Assembly: GCA_000149265.1 (NCBI GenBank)
Contig: CH003193.1
Coordinates: forward strand, 9,046-73,045
Direction: 5' to 3'
Length of the DNA stretch: 64,000 nucleotides
Source of the DNA: Ciona savignyi
Lineage: Eukaryota; Chordata; Ascidiacea; Phlebobranchia; Cionidae
Made by a program: the position numbers and the translations under genes. Of the stretch, positions 48,321-60,086 are shown in pieces. The stretch's first letter is position 1; each line of letters opens with the position of its first letter. Below the pieces are notes generated by a model. It did no database searches. It was not told where the DNA came from and saw only the letters and a list, made by a program, of their open reading frames with translations.

Positions 48321-51300
48321 TCAATCCACGTCGACATTCCATAGTTTTATACAACCATCGTCACTACAGGAAGCAAGCAAGCCTGGTATCACAGGGTTCC
48401 AGGCAACAGAGTTTACGTCTTGCTCATGAGCGTTAGGGGCTGATGAAATGGCGGTGAACACAGGTTCAGAATTGTTGGACGAATTTTCTTCCCGGAAAAT
48501 AACGATCGAGTTATCACCGCTGCAAGCTGCGATCATGTCTGTTTGGTGACACCTATGAAAAGAATAGAAAAACAAGTTTATCCCTGTGAATGGGAAAAAG
48601 CAAAGGGTGTTATCACACAGGCAATCTTCAGATAACCTCGCGCCCAGCGTCAGGATTATCGGATGTATTGCAGTGTGTTGTCTATGATTGAAACATTACT
48701 TTAGTAGTTAACCCATTAATCCGCCGGAATCAGGCATTGTCTGTAAAGTGCCTTGTCCTAAGACACAACTGACTAACTAGTGACCAGTTTCGAATCTAGA
48801 CCCTTTAGTTAAAAGACAATGCACTAATCCACCAGACTAATCGGTCGGACCAATTACATGCAGTCCGAGATAATTACAACAGATTAGTTAATTTAATCCA
48901 CTAGATTCATGCGACGTGAGTCGAGTGCATTGCCCAAGTACACAACAGACTAGCGAGTGGCTGGTTTTGATCCCAAAACCCTTTGGCTGAAGGCTGAACA
49001 CGTTAGGAAGGAACAAATCGTCCGTATAAAACGGAAACAAGTGGTGCGGTTAGCAAAACAAATGTTAGTGTAACTTGTGCAATATTGAGTCTGTGCTTAA
49101 CTGGGCAAATACAATGACGTGATTATGTTATTATACATGACACTATCACGCCACAATTGAATATAAAAATCAGTTGCTGTTAGTTATTTTCTACTTTTCG
49201 TTACTAAAACAGCTGTAAAACCCCATATATTAAAGTTTCACCAACAGATTTATTGTCCTGTAAGCAGAACCTGTTAGGAGCAAATACAAACTTACCATGT
49301 GACGCAATATATTGGTTGCTTGAAATAGCCGGACAATGTACACACACACTTCCACGTTGGATTTTCCCCTTTTGTGGCAATGCCTGAAGAAGTTATTAAT
49401 AGACTTTGATTCTCATGTACAATTGAAGTGAACAAGATTTGGACGCATTTAATACATTAGCCGCTAGATCAGTGGTTCCCAAAGTATGGGTCGCGACCCA
49501 AACACGGGTCGCGAAGGGTCCAAAAATGGGTCGCGGCAAGATAATTTAAAGCTGTCATAACACACTAGTTTCATTTTATGTTTCAAGTTCGTTCAATTCC
49601 TTCGTGACTATATTATCGTATTATATCAAACGCATTTCACTTGACTTCGTCTTAAAACCTTTATTATTGCATCATAAGCGGTTTTATGAAAGTATAAATT
49701 TAATGGAAGACCAGTTAGCTAGTAATATCTCGCAGTGGCGGTTTACAGAAATATTTTGGAGATTAATAGGTCAGTGGAGTGTCAGAGTTGATAGTAAGTT
49801 TTATTTGTATGAAAGTTTTGCTGTGTAGTAACATGGTAGCTTAAAACATTTTGGTTTCCAAGCACGTAAATTTTCAGTTTATCAAAAACTAAGTTAATTT
49901 GCTAAAAAGTAGCATGTACATATAAGCAAAAATATAGTATTTAAGGATAACTAAATTGTACAAGCAAGCATTTTTGAATTTGGGTTTTACTTCTATCAAT
50001 TATCGTGGTACTGTTAAGCTGCGCATTGCACTCAGCAAAATAGAGCCACACATTGCAGATATTATAAAGGAGAAATCTCAGGTCCATTAATCACACTAAA
50101 TCACTGACTGGTTTGTAATAAATCATGGTTTCGTGTAAAAAAGTAGTAGTGCTGACATTAAAAGTACAATATTGAGGTTTGGGTCGTGAGGTTATCACTT
50201 AACTCAGATTTGGGTCGCGCTCAAAAAAGTTTGGGAAACACTGCGCTAGATGGTCGGATGTGTTCTTGGACATGGCATTTTGTAGGCATAGCACAGACCG
50301 AGTGGATTATAGGAGTTTTATTAAAAAAGAACGTATCAAGGACATACAAAACACTGCAATAAACCTGGTGGCTGCGAGGTAATCTGATGATTGCCTGTGT
50401 GTTAATGCCACTTGCGTTTCCCCATTCGTGTTTTTCTGTATTGTTTAATTTTAAACCATTGCATTGAAGTCATCTTTAATTGATTTTAGTTCATAGTAGG
50501 CACACTAGTCATGCAATATACAAAAAAAATGAAAACTTGTGTAAAACAGACCTGGAATATGTCACAAAAAACCTCTTAAACTTCAAGAATAACTGTTTAA
50601 CACCAATTTAAAGCACCTTCCACATTCCCAGGGTCAAATCTTTGCCAGATTCGGACAGTTTTGTCTCCGGATCCGCTAACTAAACGCCTTCCATCTTTCG
50701 ACCAGGATACTGTCCACACGGTGGAGGTATGACCACCTAACGAGGCAATCGACACCCATTCTCCGTCGTCCTCTTTAAACAAATTCAAGGTGTCATCGTA
50801 GCTGGCAGAAGCTACAATCTGAAAACGTCAAGTAATTAAAGTTTTGTTAAGTATAGTTTTTTAGTTTATTTTTGTTCTTTATTTCATTAAAGAAGAATGG
50901 CACAGTTTTATATAAAAAAAGAAAGCAGAATAAAAAGGCAAAACTGTGTTACTTAAATATTATATTAAGCATTTTCTGAAATGTTATTAATAAAGTATTA
51001 TATTTACTTTGTAGGAAAGCCTGAGTAAAAACATATTTCTTTTAAAATAGAGACTTTTCGTAATGTATTTTTTTCTCATTTCCAATATTTCGATGAAAAA
51101 TTACAAAAGCTGCTTGTTGAATAAAAGTCAGGTGTTTTCAGTTTATTTTTTGGCTCCTTAATTATATTAAAGAAGAATAGAACAATTATATATAAAAAAA
51201 GGAAAGCAGGAAAAAATGGCAAAACTACAGTAAAACACGTCAGTAAATACACTTGGTTTAATGGGAAAAAAGTGAGATGGCTGTTAAACTTTTGAATGTA

Positions 51301-53137
51301 ATGGCCATCATGTATAGTGGTACCTGCTCAAATACATGTTCTCAAATGGAGGCCAAGCTATACTACTCAAATGGATGCCAAGCTATACTTGCTCAAATGG
51401 ATGCCAAGCTATACTTGCTCAAACGGGTGCCAATCTTTACCTACTCAAATGGATGCCAAGCTATACTTGCTCAAATGGATGCAAAGCTATACATGCTCAA
51501 ATGGATGCCAAGCTATTCTACTCAATTGGATGCCAAGCTATACCTGCTCAAATGGATGCCAAGCAATATCTTTAACATCCTGTGTATGGGTTGTTAGCAC
51601 TCCAGCACATTCAAAATCATCTTCTTCCTCATCAACTGGAAATAATATTAATTGATCATCCTATGCCCATGGTCAAGTGGATTAGGATAGGATAGGATAT
51701 TCATGTTTATCCCCTTGAATGGGAAAACCAAGGGGGTTAACACACGGCCAATCGTCAGATCACATCGCGCCCAGAGCTATTGCAGTGTGTTGTGTATAGA
51801 CACATTCCTTTAATTTGGTGGAACCCATTTATCCAGTGGGTCCAGGCAATGTCCGTAAAGTGCCTTGCCCAAGGACACAACCTACTAGCTAGCGACCAGT
51901 TTCGCACCTGCAAACTTTTGAAAGGCGACGCACTTAACCGCTAGGCTAACGGGATTACATGGGGTTTGGGTATAAAGTAGGGATCACTCAAGGTTGTGGT
52001 ACAGATTGGGGGAAATGCCCTTTAGGTGTCTGGCTAGGAATCTGTTGGAAGTTTGAATTTGTGCCAAACTTTGCCTTAAAATTAAAGCTTAGAAGTTTAG
52101 TTTAATTTATTTTTTTTGCCCTAGTGTTAAATACCAGCAAATGAAACAAATCACGAATGAACAGTCGTTAAAATTCATCATTTCAAAAAATAATACAAAT
52201 ATTTAATATAGCAGATGCGGCCGTAAAACCTACACAAGATTACAATAATTTTAAAACAAAATTCATCAGCTTAACTGGGCTTTCAAAGTGTGTTGTATAT
52301 TTGATAAATTAGTTTGATTTGATTTTTTTAAATTCCTGAATAGAGCGATGTAGCAGGTCTTTAAAGTGCCACAAAATACAACTGCGCAAAGCTGCGTAAC
52401 AACTGGTTATGGTAAAGATCAAACAAATGTCTGACTATGATCTCTGTCAATACCCCCAAGCCACATAGTTAGGACAAACTAAATAACTAAAATAATTAAA
52501 AATTCTAACCTGACCAAATCCAAACTGATTTATCCCTGGAACAAGTAGCGATGTATTCCCCCGACTGCGACCATGCGACGGCTTTGACTTCATTCTCGTG
52601 CCCTTCAAGAGTGGCAGCTGATTCAAACTGCCCTGAACTTTTGTCCCAAATACAAATTGTTGCATCAAAGCTTGCAGAAGCGAGTTTGCTGCCACACGGT
52701 GACCAACCGACTTTCCGGATTGTTCTTTGGTGGCCATCTTGAAGTATCGACTTGCATACCCATTTGTTTCCTTAAAATAAATATGGATGATGTAAAAGGA
52801 ATTATTCATTTTTTTGTTGAATAAGTTGATAATACCAGTGGTAAAAATGAACTGTTATTATCATATGTCTTGTGCCCATGGTAAAGTTGTTAAGGCTATT
52901 AAGATACTAACCCATTAATTATTATGTTTCCCGTATGATAACGCCTGTTTTCCGATTCGCGGTTATAGACATGAATATGTTATACTCATCTAGTGTTTTA
53001 CCTTCTTTTCCCCATATTCGTATCGATTTATCAGTTCCACATGAAGCTAGGAGAGTTCCCTTCGGGTTCCATTTGACATCCCAAACTCTGTCGTTGTGAT
53101 CCTTTAAATTATCGATGCATTGTAATGCTGTGGTCAT
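48321..53137 (-). CDS. CIAO1: CIAO1, cytosolic iron-sulfur assembly WD40 protein
   Basis: CIAO1 is the seven-bladed WD40 subunit of the cytosolic Fe-S targeting complex (with CIAO2B and MMS19) that delivers clusters to cytosolic and nuclear proteins. Coding exons, from 5': 53137-53002, 52770-52510, 51635-51544, 50818-50617, 49383-49296, 48552-48321. Phases all join, giving 336 aa against 339 in human. Blade signatures visible: [95 protein letters not shown], and [31 protein letters not shown] in exon 2 is diagnostic for the CIAO1 family. The start is the first Met of exon 1. Exon 3's donor lies inside a minisatellite. Exon 4 ends at an unusual G|GTGCTT donor. An hAT element occupies the intron between exons 4 and 5. 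Head-to-head with BCAP31, 1.37 kb apart. Confidence 0.96.
48572..48845 (-). mobile_element. SINE-A copy, full length
   Basis: AGTTTATCCCTGTGAATGGG, CACACAGGCAATCTTCAGAT, then head remnants CAGTTTCGAATCTAGACCC and CCACCAGACTAATCGG. It begins 20 bp beyond CIAO1 exon 6. Confidence 0.82.
48895..48995 (-). mobile_element. SINE-A head fragment
   Basis: GCATTGCCCAAGTACACAAC, CAGACTAGCGAGTGGCTGG, then CCCTTTGGCTGAAGGCTGAA. Only the tRNA-side half remains. It lies next to the complete copy at 48572-48845. Confidence 0.65.
49470..50243. mobile_element. hAT-type non-autonomous element, 774 bp
   Basis: The termini CAGTGGTTCCCAAAGTATGG and AAAAAGTTTGGGAAACACTG are inverted repeats with one or two changes. 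GGGTCGCGACCC motifs lie near the left end. A perfect 8-bp target duplication CGCTAGAT flanks it (49462-49469, 50244-50251). Internal open frames (for example 74 codons from 49604) show no recognisable transposase motif. It lies in the intron between CIAO1 exons 4 and 5, and its right flank is SINE-A body, so it probably landed in a SINE. Confidence 0.9.
50246..50435 (+). mobile_element. SINE-A body next to the hAT element
   Basis: TAGATGGTCGGATGTGTTCT, TGGACATGGCATTTTG, then AATCTGATGATTGCCTGTGT and CCCCATTCGTG. The head is not found intact on the far side of the hAT. Confidence 0.65.
50850..51255 (+). repeat. Two family C repeats in tandem
   Basis: Copies at about 50850-50960 and 51120-51250 share TTTTAGTTTATTTTT, TTAAAGAAGAATGGCACA or TTAAAGAAGAATAGAACA, and GGCAAAACT followed by CGTCA-like text. 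They lie in the CIAO1 intron between exons 3 and 4. The class is unknown. Confidence 0.6.
51338..51569 (-). repeat. 26-bp minisatellite spanning the CIAO1 exon 3 / intron 3 boundary
   Basis: About 8.5 units, mostly 26 bp (two of 25). The minus-strand unit reads GCTTGGCATCCATTTGAGCA followed by GGTATA. In the first unit this is codons A-W-H-P-F-E-Q of CIAO1 plus the donor GTATAG. The following units are intronic copies of the same sequence with a few substitutions, so each repeats the 3' exon edge and the splice donor or a mutated form of it. Confidence 0.95.
51680..51955 (-). mobile_element. SINE-A copy, full length
   Basis: GGATAGGATAGGATATTCAT (the reversed TATCC tail), CACACGGCCAATCGTCAGAT, GTGCCTTGCCCAAGGACACA, and the head CACTTAACCGCTAGGCTAAC. 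It lies 45 bp upstream of CIAO1 exon 3. Confidence 0.88.
52100..52210 (+). repeat. Family C repeat
   Basis: TTTAGTTTAATTTATTTTTT, GTGTTAAATACCAGCAAATG, GAACAGTCGTTAAAATTCAT. It matches the copies at 14930 and 16342 in outline. No coding capacity. Confidence 0.55.
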
Positions 53138-54504
53138 GGCGATTCCAGTTTAAACTTATCAAAACATGTAAGTTAAATAATATCACGAGAGTTTAGGGTA
53201 TTCCCCTGCGTAGATATTGCTTACACAGCAGAAAAGCTATTGACATCTATGTATTATCCCGTAAAGCGAAAAACGAAATAAGCGTTCTCACACGAGCTAT
53301 TACCGGTTGGTACCTCGCGACCACCGTCGGTAAACCCATTTTTTTTCGTTTATATTTTCCTCAGACTTAAATGCCGAAATCATGATTTGCAATTTTTTTT
53401 ATTTGTTGTAATGGAGCCAATGATGGGGAAAATTCATATATTGTTCTTTTTCCTACAGTATTGTGTGATTACGTCCAATTATACGAAGGTTCTACAAGAA
53501 AAGACTGTGGGAATCCCACACGTATACAAAATAACAAGTCAAAAAAGATTTTTTGTTAAATTAGGGTAAATAATTAGGTAAATGCCAGAACGACCTCAAA
53601 ACCTGATTACTTGTTAAAATAGGCCAGACAACGCAGATTAAATTGATATGGCAAGGTTCAAAGAAAATAACCCATGATAAGTATGCAAGCAATATAACAT
53701 CCCAGGCTTTTATCAGAAATCACGGCAATAGTTTGAGCATATTACTCAAGTGTGAAATTACATTTCAATTTAACGTGTCCTTTATGTATGAATACGTGTC
53801 CTTAACGTACGTCCAGACAATATCTCAAGGTATCATATGACTTGAGATTATTAATTTTACCACAAATCTTCGTCACGTGTGCAATATGTTAAAAATCACT
53901 GGGTGGAAGATGAAATAGTGGTTTAAGCGGAATGTTAATTCACAGACTATACCCGTACGAATTTTAATATCGTCATCTGAAAATAGATGGTAAAACAGGA
54001 TATCTAATTGAAAAAAAAAACAGAATAGCTAACTCTAAACTTTTTTTTAATTACATATAACTTAAGCATTCAAATTGTAATAAATAAACATAACCTTTAA
54101 AAAACAGTCTTGGATACGACTTATAAATCAACATTCTACACCAGGGACTGTTTACCTTTAAGTGTTTCCCTTCCATTATTTATTTGTTATTGTTGGTCGA
54201 CATTATAAAAGGATGGCGAACTGGGTAATTAGTTCGAACTGGTTATACGTACGTGACTGTTTGATTTATTAAGTGCATTAAGTAGCCTGTGCTAGACCTA
54301 ACATTACCATAACGATGGCAAACCTAGAAAGGGACAAACATAATGAAAAGGACGCCATATGCAATTCCTCTAAAAATATTCGGTTTACCGATATAGTGTT
54401 GGCCTAAAATGAAAATTCAATTACCGTTGTTAGTCGATAACTTACAGCCGTATTTTACAGATTTAAAAGAAAATACTGTTATTACTAAATTAAAAGTTTA
54501 AACG
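53138..54504. promoter_or_regulatory. Divergent promoter region of CIAO1 and BCAP31
   Basis: 1367 bp between two start codons facing away from each other, so both promoters or 5' leaders should lie here. A decayed SINE-A piece sits at about 53248-53335. The rest is AT-rich; I see no clear TATA box or strong shared motif. Ciona transcripts are often trans-spliced, so the leader end cannot be read from sequence alone. Confidence 0.45.
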
Positions 54505-57500
54505 ATGAGTATTCAGTGGACATTTGTGGCCGGGTTTTTGTACGTAGAAATTGCACTCTGCATTTTACTATGCCTTCCTTTTATAAGTTGTAAAAGGTAA
54601 GTCTCCAATATTCCATTTTAAATATTTCACCATGAAGTTCTTATACCTGGAAATGTAAAACGCGGTAAAACTAAAGAAAAAAGTTTAAACCTTTTACGAA
54701 AATTAAACAATATATTTAAAAAAGGGGTGCGAAAAATTAACATTTAACTGTTTTATGGTTAACCTTCACGTCAAATTTTAACCGTTTTTTAACAACGTTT
54801 TTTTAAAACTCTTATCTGTTCGTTGGTTGGTAAAACGCACGCTTTTCTGACGTGAAATACCTACCCTACAATAGTAGAATGCGTAAATGCTATGCATAGA
54901 GCTGGGCATAATTACGAAATTACGTTCAGTTAGTAATTACGGACATCGAAATTGCGTTGCGAACGTCAAATCAAAATTACGTAATTACGCATCTCTTCGT
55001 AATTATTTAAAACGGGATATGCAGGTCATTGTAATATACTTTATAAGCAATTCTTTGTTTTATTTAGTCTTAGCAAATTAATTTTTCGAACCACAGATAG
55101 AAATAATCACAATCGTGGTAAATACTCGTGTATCTGGAATCAGCGTGGCAAGACAAAAGGCAACGCCGCCACGATCTGCAGCTTGTTTACTCGGCGAACG
55201 CTATGTAATGACGAACGGCTGCCCTTTCTTTGCCAAAAACTGTGCCGATTTGACAATAGCCTAAAGAAAATCGGTTAACCGATTATTGTCACATCAGTTA
55301 ACCGTTTTTCAAATTAACCGTTAATTCGCAGCCCTAATTTAAATAAAACAGTGCTTCGACTGGTAATTTTTGTTTTAAAAAAATGTTAACAGTTTTTTTC
55401 TGTTCCGCTGGCTTTTACGCTGTTAAGCATGTTACAATTTAAATTACTGCCATGAAGTTTGTGGAAGATTGTATGATTGCATTTTAAAACAGTAATGAAA
55501 ACTAAAGCAATCTCTAGATTAATTTCGGCAGAAAATTTCCAAGTAATTTGCAAATTATTTAAATCAATCTTAAAAAAATTATAACCTTTTTAATTTTTCA
55601 GATGGCAATCATTCTTGAGATCAAGACTATTTGCTCTATTCATATCCTATGGAAATCTTTACTTTCTGGTTTTGATATCGATTCTGTGCCTGCTGTTTGC
55701 AGGTGGGTTGACAACTCAAACGTATATTTTCAAATTATTATCGGAAAATAGGTTAATGAAACAACAGTCCGTAGTAAGTAATTGAATATACAGTGGTTGG
55801 TGTTGGTCCATCAGCCTAGCTAGTTTAATTATCTCAATACTAGTGATCACTCTGACCAGTTGTATTGTTGGTCAAGACTTTTAATGGGAATTTCTTGAAC
55901 GTAGTGAAAAATGGTTTAATCTCCAACAGCTTACTGGAGCTATTGCAGTGTTTTTTATAAAATGGGGACAGTAATACAGATTTTGACTTGTATCCAACCA
56001 GTTACATTTAATTTGTTCATGCAAAAAAGTGTCTGAAATACACAATTGATCAGGCTGTAGCTGGTTTTGGTCTTACTTCTCATTGAATGATGGTCTATCT
56101 CTACGGTAGAGCTTACCAGCCCGAATGGCTTTCAATAATTCACCATTCATGATCACGTTTCACTATAAGATGCTGTGAGAGAAGTGCGGAAATACTCATT
56201 ACCCGATGCGCAGTCTGTAAATCTCTCCAACAACCCAAATGCTCAGGACCACGTTCTTATGATGTTGTTCCGTGCTCAGAGAAACTTGTATATTTCTGGA
56301 TTTGCACTCTTTCTGTGGCTGTAAGTGACTTCAGCGTTCAATTTATGTACATTATGTAAGAAATTATTTATCCCTGTCCAATTGTAAGCAGTCTTCCCCA
56401 ATTTGCAGTGATTGCCACAGAGTATTTTATATAACAAATCCTGTACAATTACTTTTTAACATTCATTTGTTTGTGGCCATACTGTTATTGACCTAATCTT
56501 TGGACAATGCAGTTAGCAGCAGTTGTCTAAAACAACTAAAACTGTTGAAACATTCAATCATATTTAATGCAATCTAGTAGGTATGATATTGATAACCCAA
56601 TAATATGTAAGATAACCACACAATAATCTGTATTGCATTTGCAACATAATTAATTGATTCGTTTAGCGGTTCGATAACCTTTCTGGTCAACGAATAAAGA
56701 ATATGCCAACATGCACTTGCCAACACTAGAAAAAATTCACAAGGACAACTAACAGGAATGTAAAAAAGAACACAATGTCACAAACATATAGAACGCAGGA
56801 AAAAGGCACAGTCGACGAGAAGCAAACTAAGACGTTACAATATTTTTTTTTAAATAGCTTAAATTGTTAATTTTTTATTGTCTTCAGTGTTCTCCGTCGG
56901 TTGGTTCTGCTGGTGTCGAACAACGCAACATTGGAAGCTCAGAGTGAAGCGTTCCGCAAACAAGCTGAAAGCGCAAGTCGAACTGCTCAAGTGAGAATCT
57001 CTATATTGTAGTTTTATTTAATTTTTTTAGCCGAAAAAGTTGCAAGTTTGAAATTGGTGGCTAGCTATTCGCTTGTGTATGTGGAAAGGGCATGTGGCAG
57101 ACATTGCCTCACCCAAATGGCTTAATTGGTTTTACTAAAATTAAGGAAACATCTTAACCACATACACACTACAATAGTTCTGGTAATTTGATAATTACTT
57201 CTGTAAGAACTTCCTAATTGTTTCCCCATTGACAGGGATAAAACATAATTGTGTATTCCTGTATGTATAATTATCAAGTTAACCAATGGTCAAGTTGCTA
57301 AAGGTATTTCACTATGTCTGTCATTACTTTAATTTTTAAATAATCGGTTTAAATCGTCTGCATCTGGACAACAACTGTTAAGCATAATGCTCAGTGGCGC
57401 AATTGCAGAAAAGTGGCCAGGGGTCAAGTTCAAACTTATAACCTACCTACCTGGAACATCAGACCTAAACTATCAGACTGAACGCCTCCAAAATAAACTT

Positions 57501-58653
57501 TAAAGTTAGGCATAACCAATTTGTCCTGAATTGCTGACAGTGAAATAGAAGCAACATTAGTTGCAAGGTTAATACTTAAACCAATTTGGGCTGTTGTAAA
57601 CCCTGATAAATTTGGGTTTTTTCAACAATGATCAAATTTTGACTTTTTATTTTTTGCCGCAAAACTTTTCACATTTAATATTAAAAAAAAAAAATTTTGT
57701 GTCGCAAACCTAACTTTTCACATCACGTTACCCGCACACAATGGCAGGAATTACTGGATCGGGAAGATGATAGCAACGCTGGAGGGGATGACGGGAAGGA
57801 AAACGCCAAAGAAATTGAGGAACTGAAGACCAAGCTAGTAGAAGCAAGGAAAGGTAATTCGGTTTGGACAAATCATTAGTTTTTCCGTCTTTTATTACAT
57901 TAAAGGAAATGGCACAATTGTTTTAAGTTAGGGAGCAGGATAAAATGGTCAAACTACAATAGATAAATATGCCTATGATTTATGAATACACATGGAATAA
58001 AAGGGAAAAGTGATGCGTCCATTATTGTTTTTTTTAAGCTGCAATCAAACCTTAATCACCTTTAGAAGGTAATTCACACATTTGCCTGGATTTCAGGATA
58101 CGTTTTCACATAGAAATCATCAGTTTACCTCTCGCCCACCATCGGGTAACCGGCGCCATTGCAGTCTGTTTTGTATAATTGAGAAGTTCTTAAACTTAAA
58201 AATCCATTAATCCATTGCGTGCAGGCTATATCACCAATTTCTTTGCCCAAGAATACAACTGAATAGCTAGTGGCAGGTGGTAGTATCAGTTGACAATGCA
58301 TACAATGTACACAATGTATATTTGACTGGTTTGGTTTCAAGATTAACCCATAGCGGTTACAATTCACACGATTTTCAACTTTTAACTCCTGTGGGTTGAA
58401 CCTTGACAGTACAAAGTACATAAAAACTAAAAATAAGTTGACTTTGTCCACACAATGTAAATGCAACCCTTCAAGCCAGAGTTGCAAAATCGATAATTCT
58501 CGTTCCAATGCAGCCACATCAGCAGCTGAGGCCAACGTGGAAGCAATGAAAGCACAAGCACTCGCTACCAACGCCGAGTACGACAGATTAGCCGCCGAAC
58601 ATGCAAATTTACAAAATGAACTAACCGATGATCAAGGCAAAAAGGATTTGTAA
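54505..58653 (+). CDS. BCAP31: BCAP31 (BAP31), ER membrane sorting protein
   Basis: BAP31 is a three-pass ER membrane protein that helps export or retain membrane cargo and takes part in ER apoptosis signalling. Coding exons: 54505-54596, 55602-55702, 56170-56320, 56888-56990, 57748-57853, 58514-58653. Phases all join, giving 230 aa against 246 in human. MSIQWTFVAGFLYVEIALC opens the first membrane segment, as in the family (MSLQWTAVATFLYAE). Exon 2 carries RWQSFLRSRL and the second segment. Exon 3 has AVREVRKY, NLSNNPNAQ and LFRAQRNLYISGFALFLW, the most diagnostic stretch. Exon 4 has LRRLVLLVSNNATLEAQSE and EAFRKQAESAS. Exons 5-6 are coiled coil ending AEYDRLAAEHANLQNEL. The C-terminus KKDL is a dilysine ER-retrieval signal (KKEE in human). 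Converges with the UBTD gene. A possible poly(A) signal AATAAA is at 59139-59144. Confidence 0.96.
54722..55336. mobile_element. hAT-type MITE, second copy of the TAGGGCTGCGAA family
   Basis: The right end GTTAATTCGCAGCCCTA is intact; the left end AAGGGGTGCGAAAAATTAAC is mutated. The target duplication is ATTTAAAA (54714-54721) versus ATTTAAAT (55337-55344). It carries the GGTTAACCG-rich subterminal sequence of the 11827 copy in opposite orientation. It lies in BCAP31 intron 1. Confidence 0.85.
57018..57262 (+). mobile_element. SINE-A copy
   Basis: AAAAAGTTGCAAGTTTGAAA, TTGGTGGCTAGCTATTCGCT, then ACTACAATAGTTCTGGTAAT and CCCCATTGACAGGGATAAAA. It lies in BCAP31 intron 4. Confidence 0.75.
58100..58285 (-). 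mobile_element. SINE-A copy, partial
   Basis: CTCGCCCACCATCGGGTAAC, CGGCGCCATTGCAG, TGCCCAAGAATACAACTGAA. It lies in the last BCAP31 intron; the head is degraded. Confidence 0.65.
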
Positions 58654-60086
58654 ATTTGACCTGTTTTGCAACATTGTTGGCGCCCATAATATACGCTTGC
58701 TGCCTATATAAAGGAAGAACTGTTTATTTCGCGAAATTTTACTGTAATTCTTTATGATTGGGTTAGTTTAAAAAATCTGTAATTATTCGGTTTAGCATTT
58801 TTAACAATCCCAACTACCTAGCCACCTCTATCACCACAAAACAACCATTAAAACTTCGTTGTCATTTTAGCTTTTAAAATGTTGTGAACATTTTGTCTGG
58901 TTTTTCAAGCCTGATACCGTCATGCTATATACATATATATCACCTTGCTATATAATAAGCTAGCGGATTCAGTACTGCGGTTCATGCTTATTCGTTATTA
59001 GACGTGCTTAAAGGATTTGGGAGGTTTTGTTGTTGTGCAGAAATATATCGATGTTAAGATGTAAAAACACAATATTTTTACTGCATTGGAATGGTCTGTG
59101 CTCAGTCTAAAGCTTATGTTAGGAGAAATTATCCTGCAAATAAATAGTAAAACGAATTTTCTTTAGCCTGGTGTCATCGCAGTAATCTGTATAATTTTAT
59201 CATTCTTACTAGAACTTCTGATCTGACTTTTGCATCAAAATATATCGATGTAAAAACTCAAGTGCTTTACTGCATTGGAAGATATAGTCTGTGCTCCCAA
59301 GAAGGCTTGTAATGTTAACAAATCTTTTATAGCGTGGTGTGATTGCAGTAATCTGTATAATTTTATCGTTCTTACTATAACTACAGACTCTTGCATCAAA
59401 ATATAGAAATGTATGGTGAACAATTTAATTGCACATGTATGTAACAGGGTGACATAGGAAGTAAGAGGTTTTGAATGAATTAGTGATGATTCAAACCTTA
59501 ACTTAGTCGCAATGTACTTTATATTTACAAATTGAGTTAGTATACCTTAAGAAGTGTGAATAACATTGTAGGACACCTAGCAATAATAAAATTGAACAGT
59601 TTAGTAAAATTTTCTCTAGTTTTAAGCTTAAAGAAGTTTAAGAATTTTCTCTAAGTGTTAAGACGTTCAAGAAATTACTGCAGGAGTCACCACTGGCGAT
59701 TATCTGTGTTGCTAAAATTTAAAATAAAATTTTTTTTTGGCGGCACATAACTATTTAAGACACATAACAAAATCGGGTGATCTTTGCATTTGGGGTTTTC
59801 CCACAAATTATCAAAATATCGTGGAAACAGACACAAGTTCACCATAGTTCGGCCCAACAGTAAGAAAATACTGATGTCTTAAAGTGAGATATCATCAATT
59901 ACATTGGAATAAACAAAAAAGGTGCTAAAAGAATAAAAACAATATTTCTTGCTAAAAATAAGGAAAAACAACACATTAAATGGCAAATATGAAATACAAA
60001 GCGGTGTGTCCGGCATTTGCAAGTTTCAATACTAATCAACTCACAAAAAAACTGGAGTTTTAAGACGCGCATAAAGGTGTGGAATC
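58654..60086. other. Convergent region between BCAP31 and UBTD
   Basis: It holds the two 3' flanks. A tandem duplication (59036-59410) occupies its middle. The AATAAA at 59139 is inside the first unit. No other gene is seen. Confidence 0.5.
59036..59410. repeat. Tandem duplication, ~160-200-bp units, about 2.3 copies
   Basis: Shared blocks: AAATATATCGATGT (59041 and 59239 regions, with a decayed third), TTTACTGCATTGGAA, GTCTGTGCTC, and GCAGTAATCTGTATAATTTT followed by ATC(A/G)TTCTTACTA. It lies 380 bp past the BCAP31 stop. Confidence 0.85.

Noticed and set aside
49604..49828. 74-codon open frame inside the hAT element as a transposase remnant
   Set aside because: No hAT dimerisation (hATC) or zinc-finger BED pattern could be recognised; the element looks non-autonomous.
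51277..51655. Three overlapping plus-strand open frames with repeated [13 protein letters not shown] motifs
   Set aside because: All three frames are open because the 26-bp minisatellite lacks stops on this strand. The real coding sequence is CIAO1 exon 3 on the other strand.
38578..53137. Shootin-1 and CIAO1 as one operon (same strand, adjacent)
   Set aside because: The gap of about 1.26 kb contains a SINE, far longer than the near-zero gaps typical of Ciona operons.
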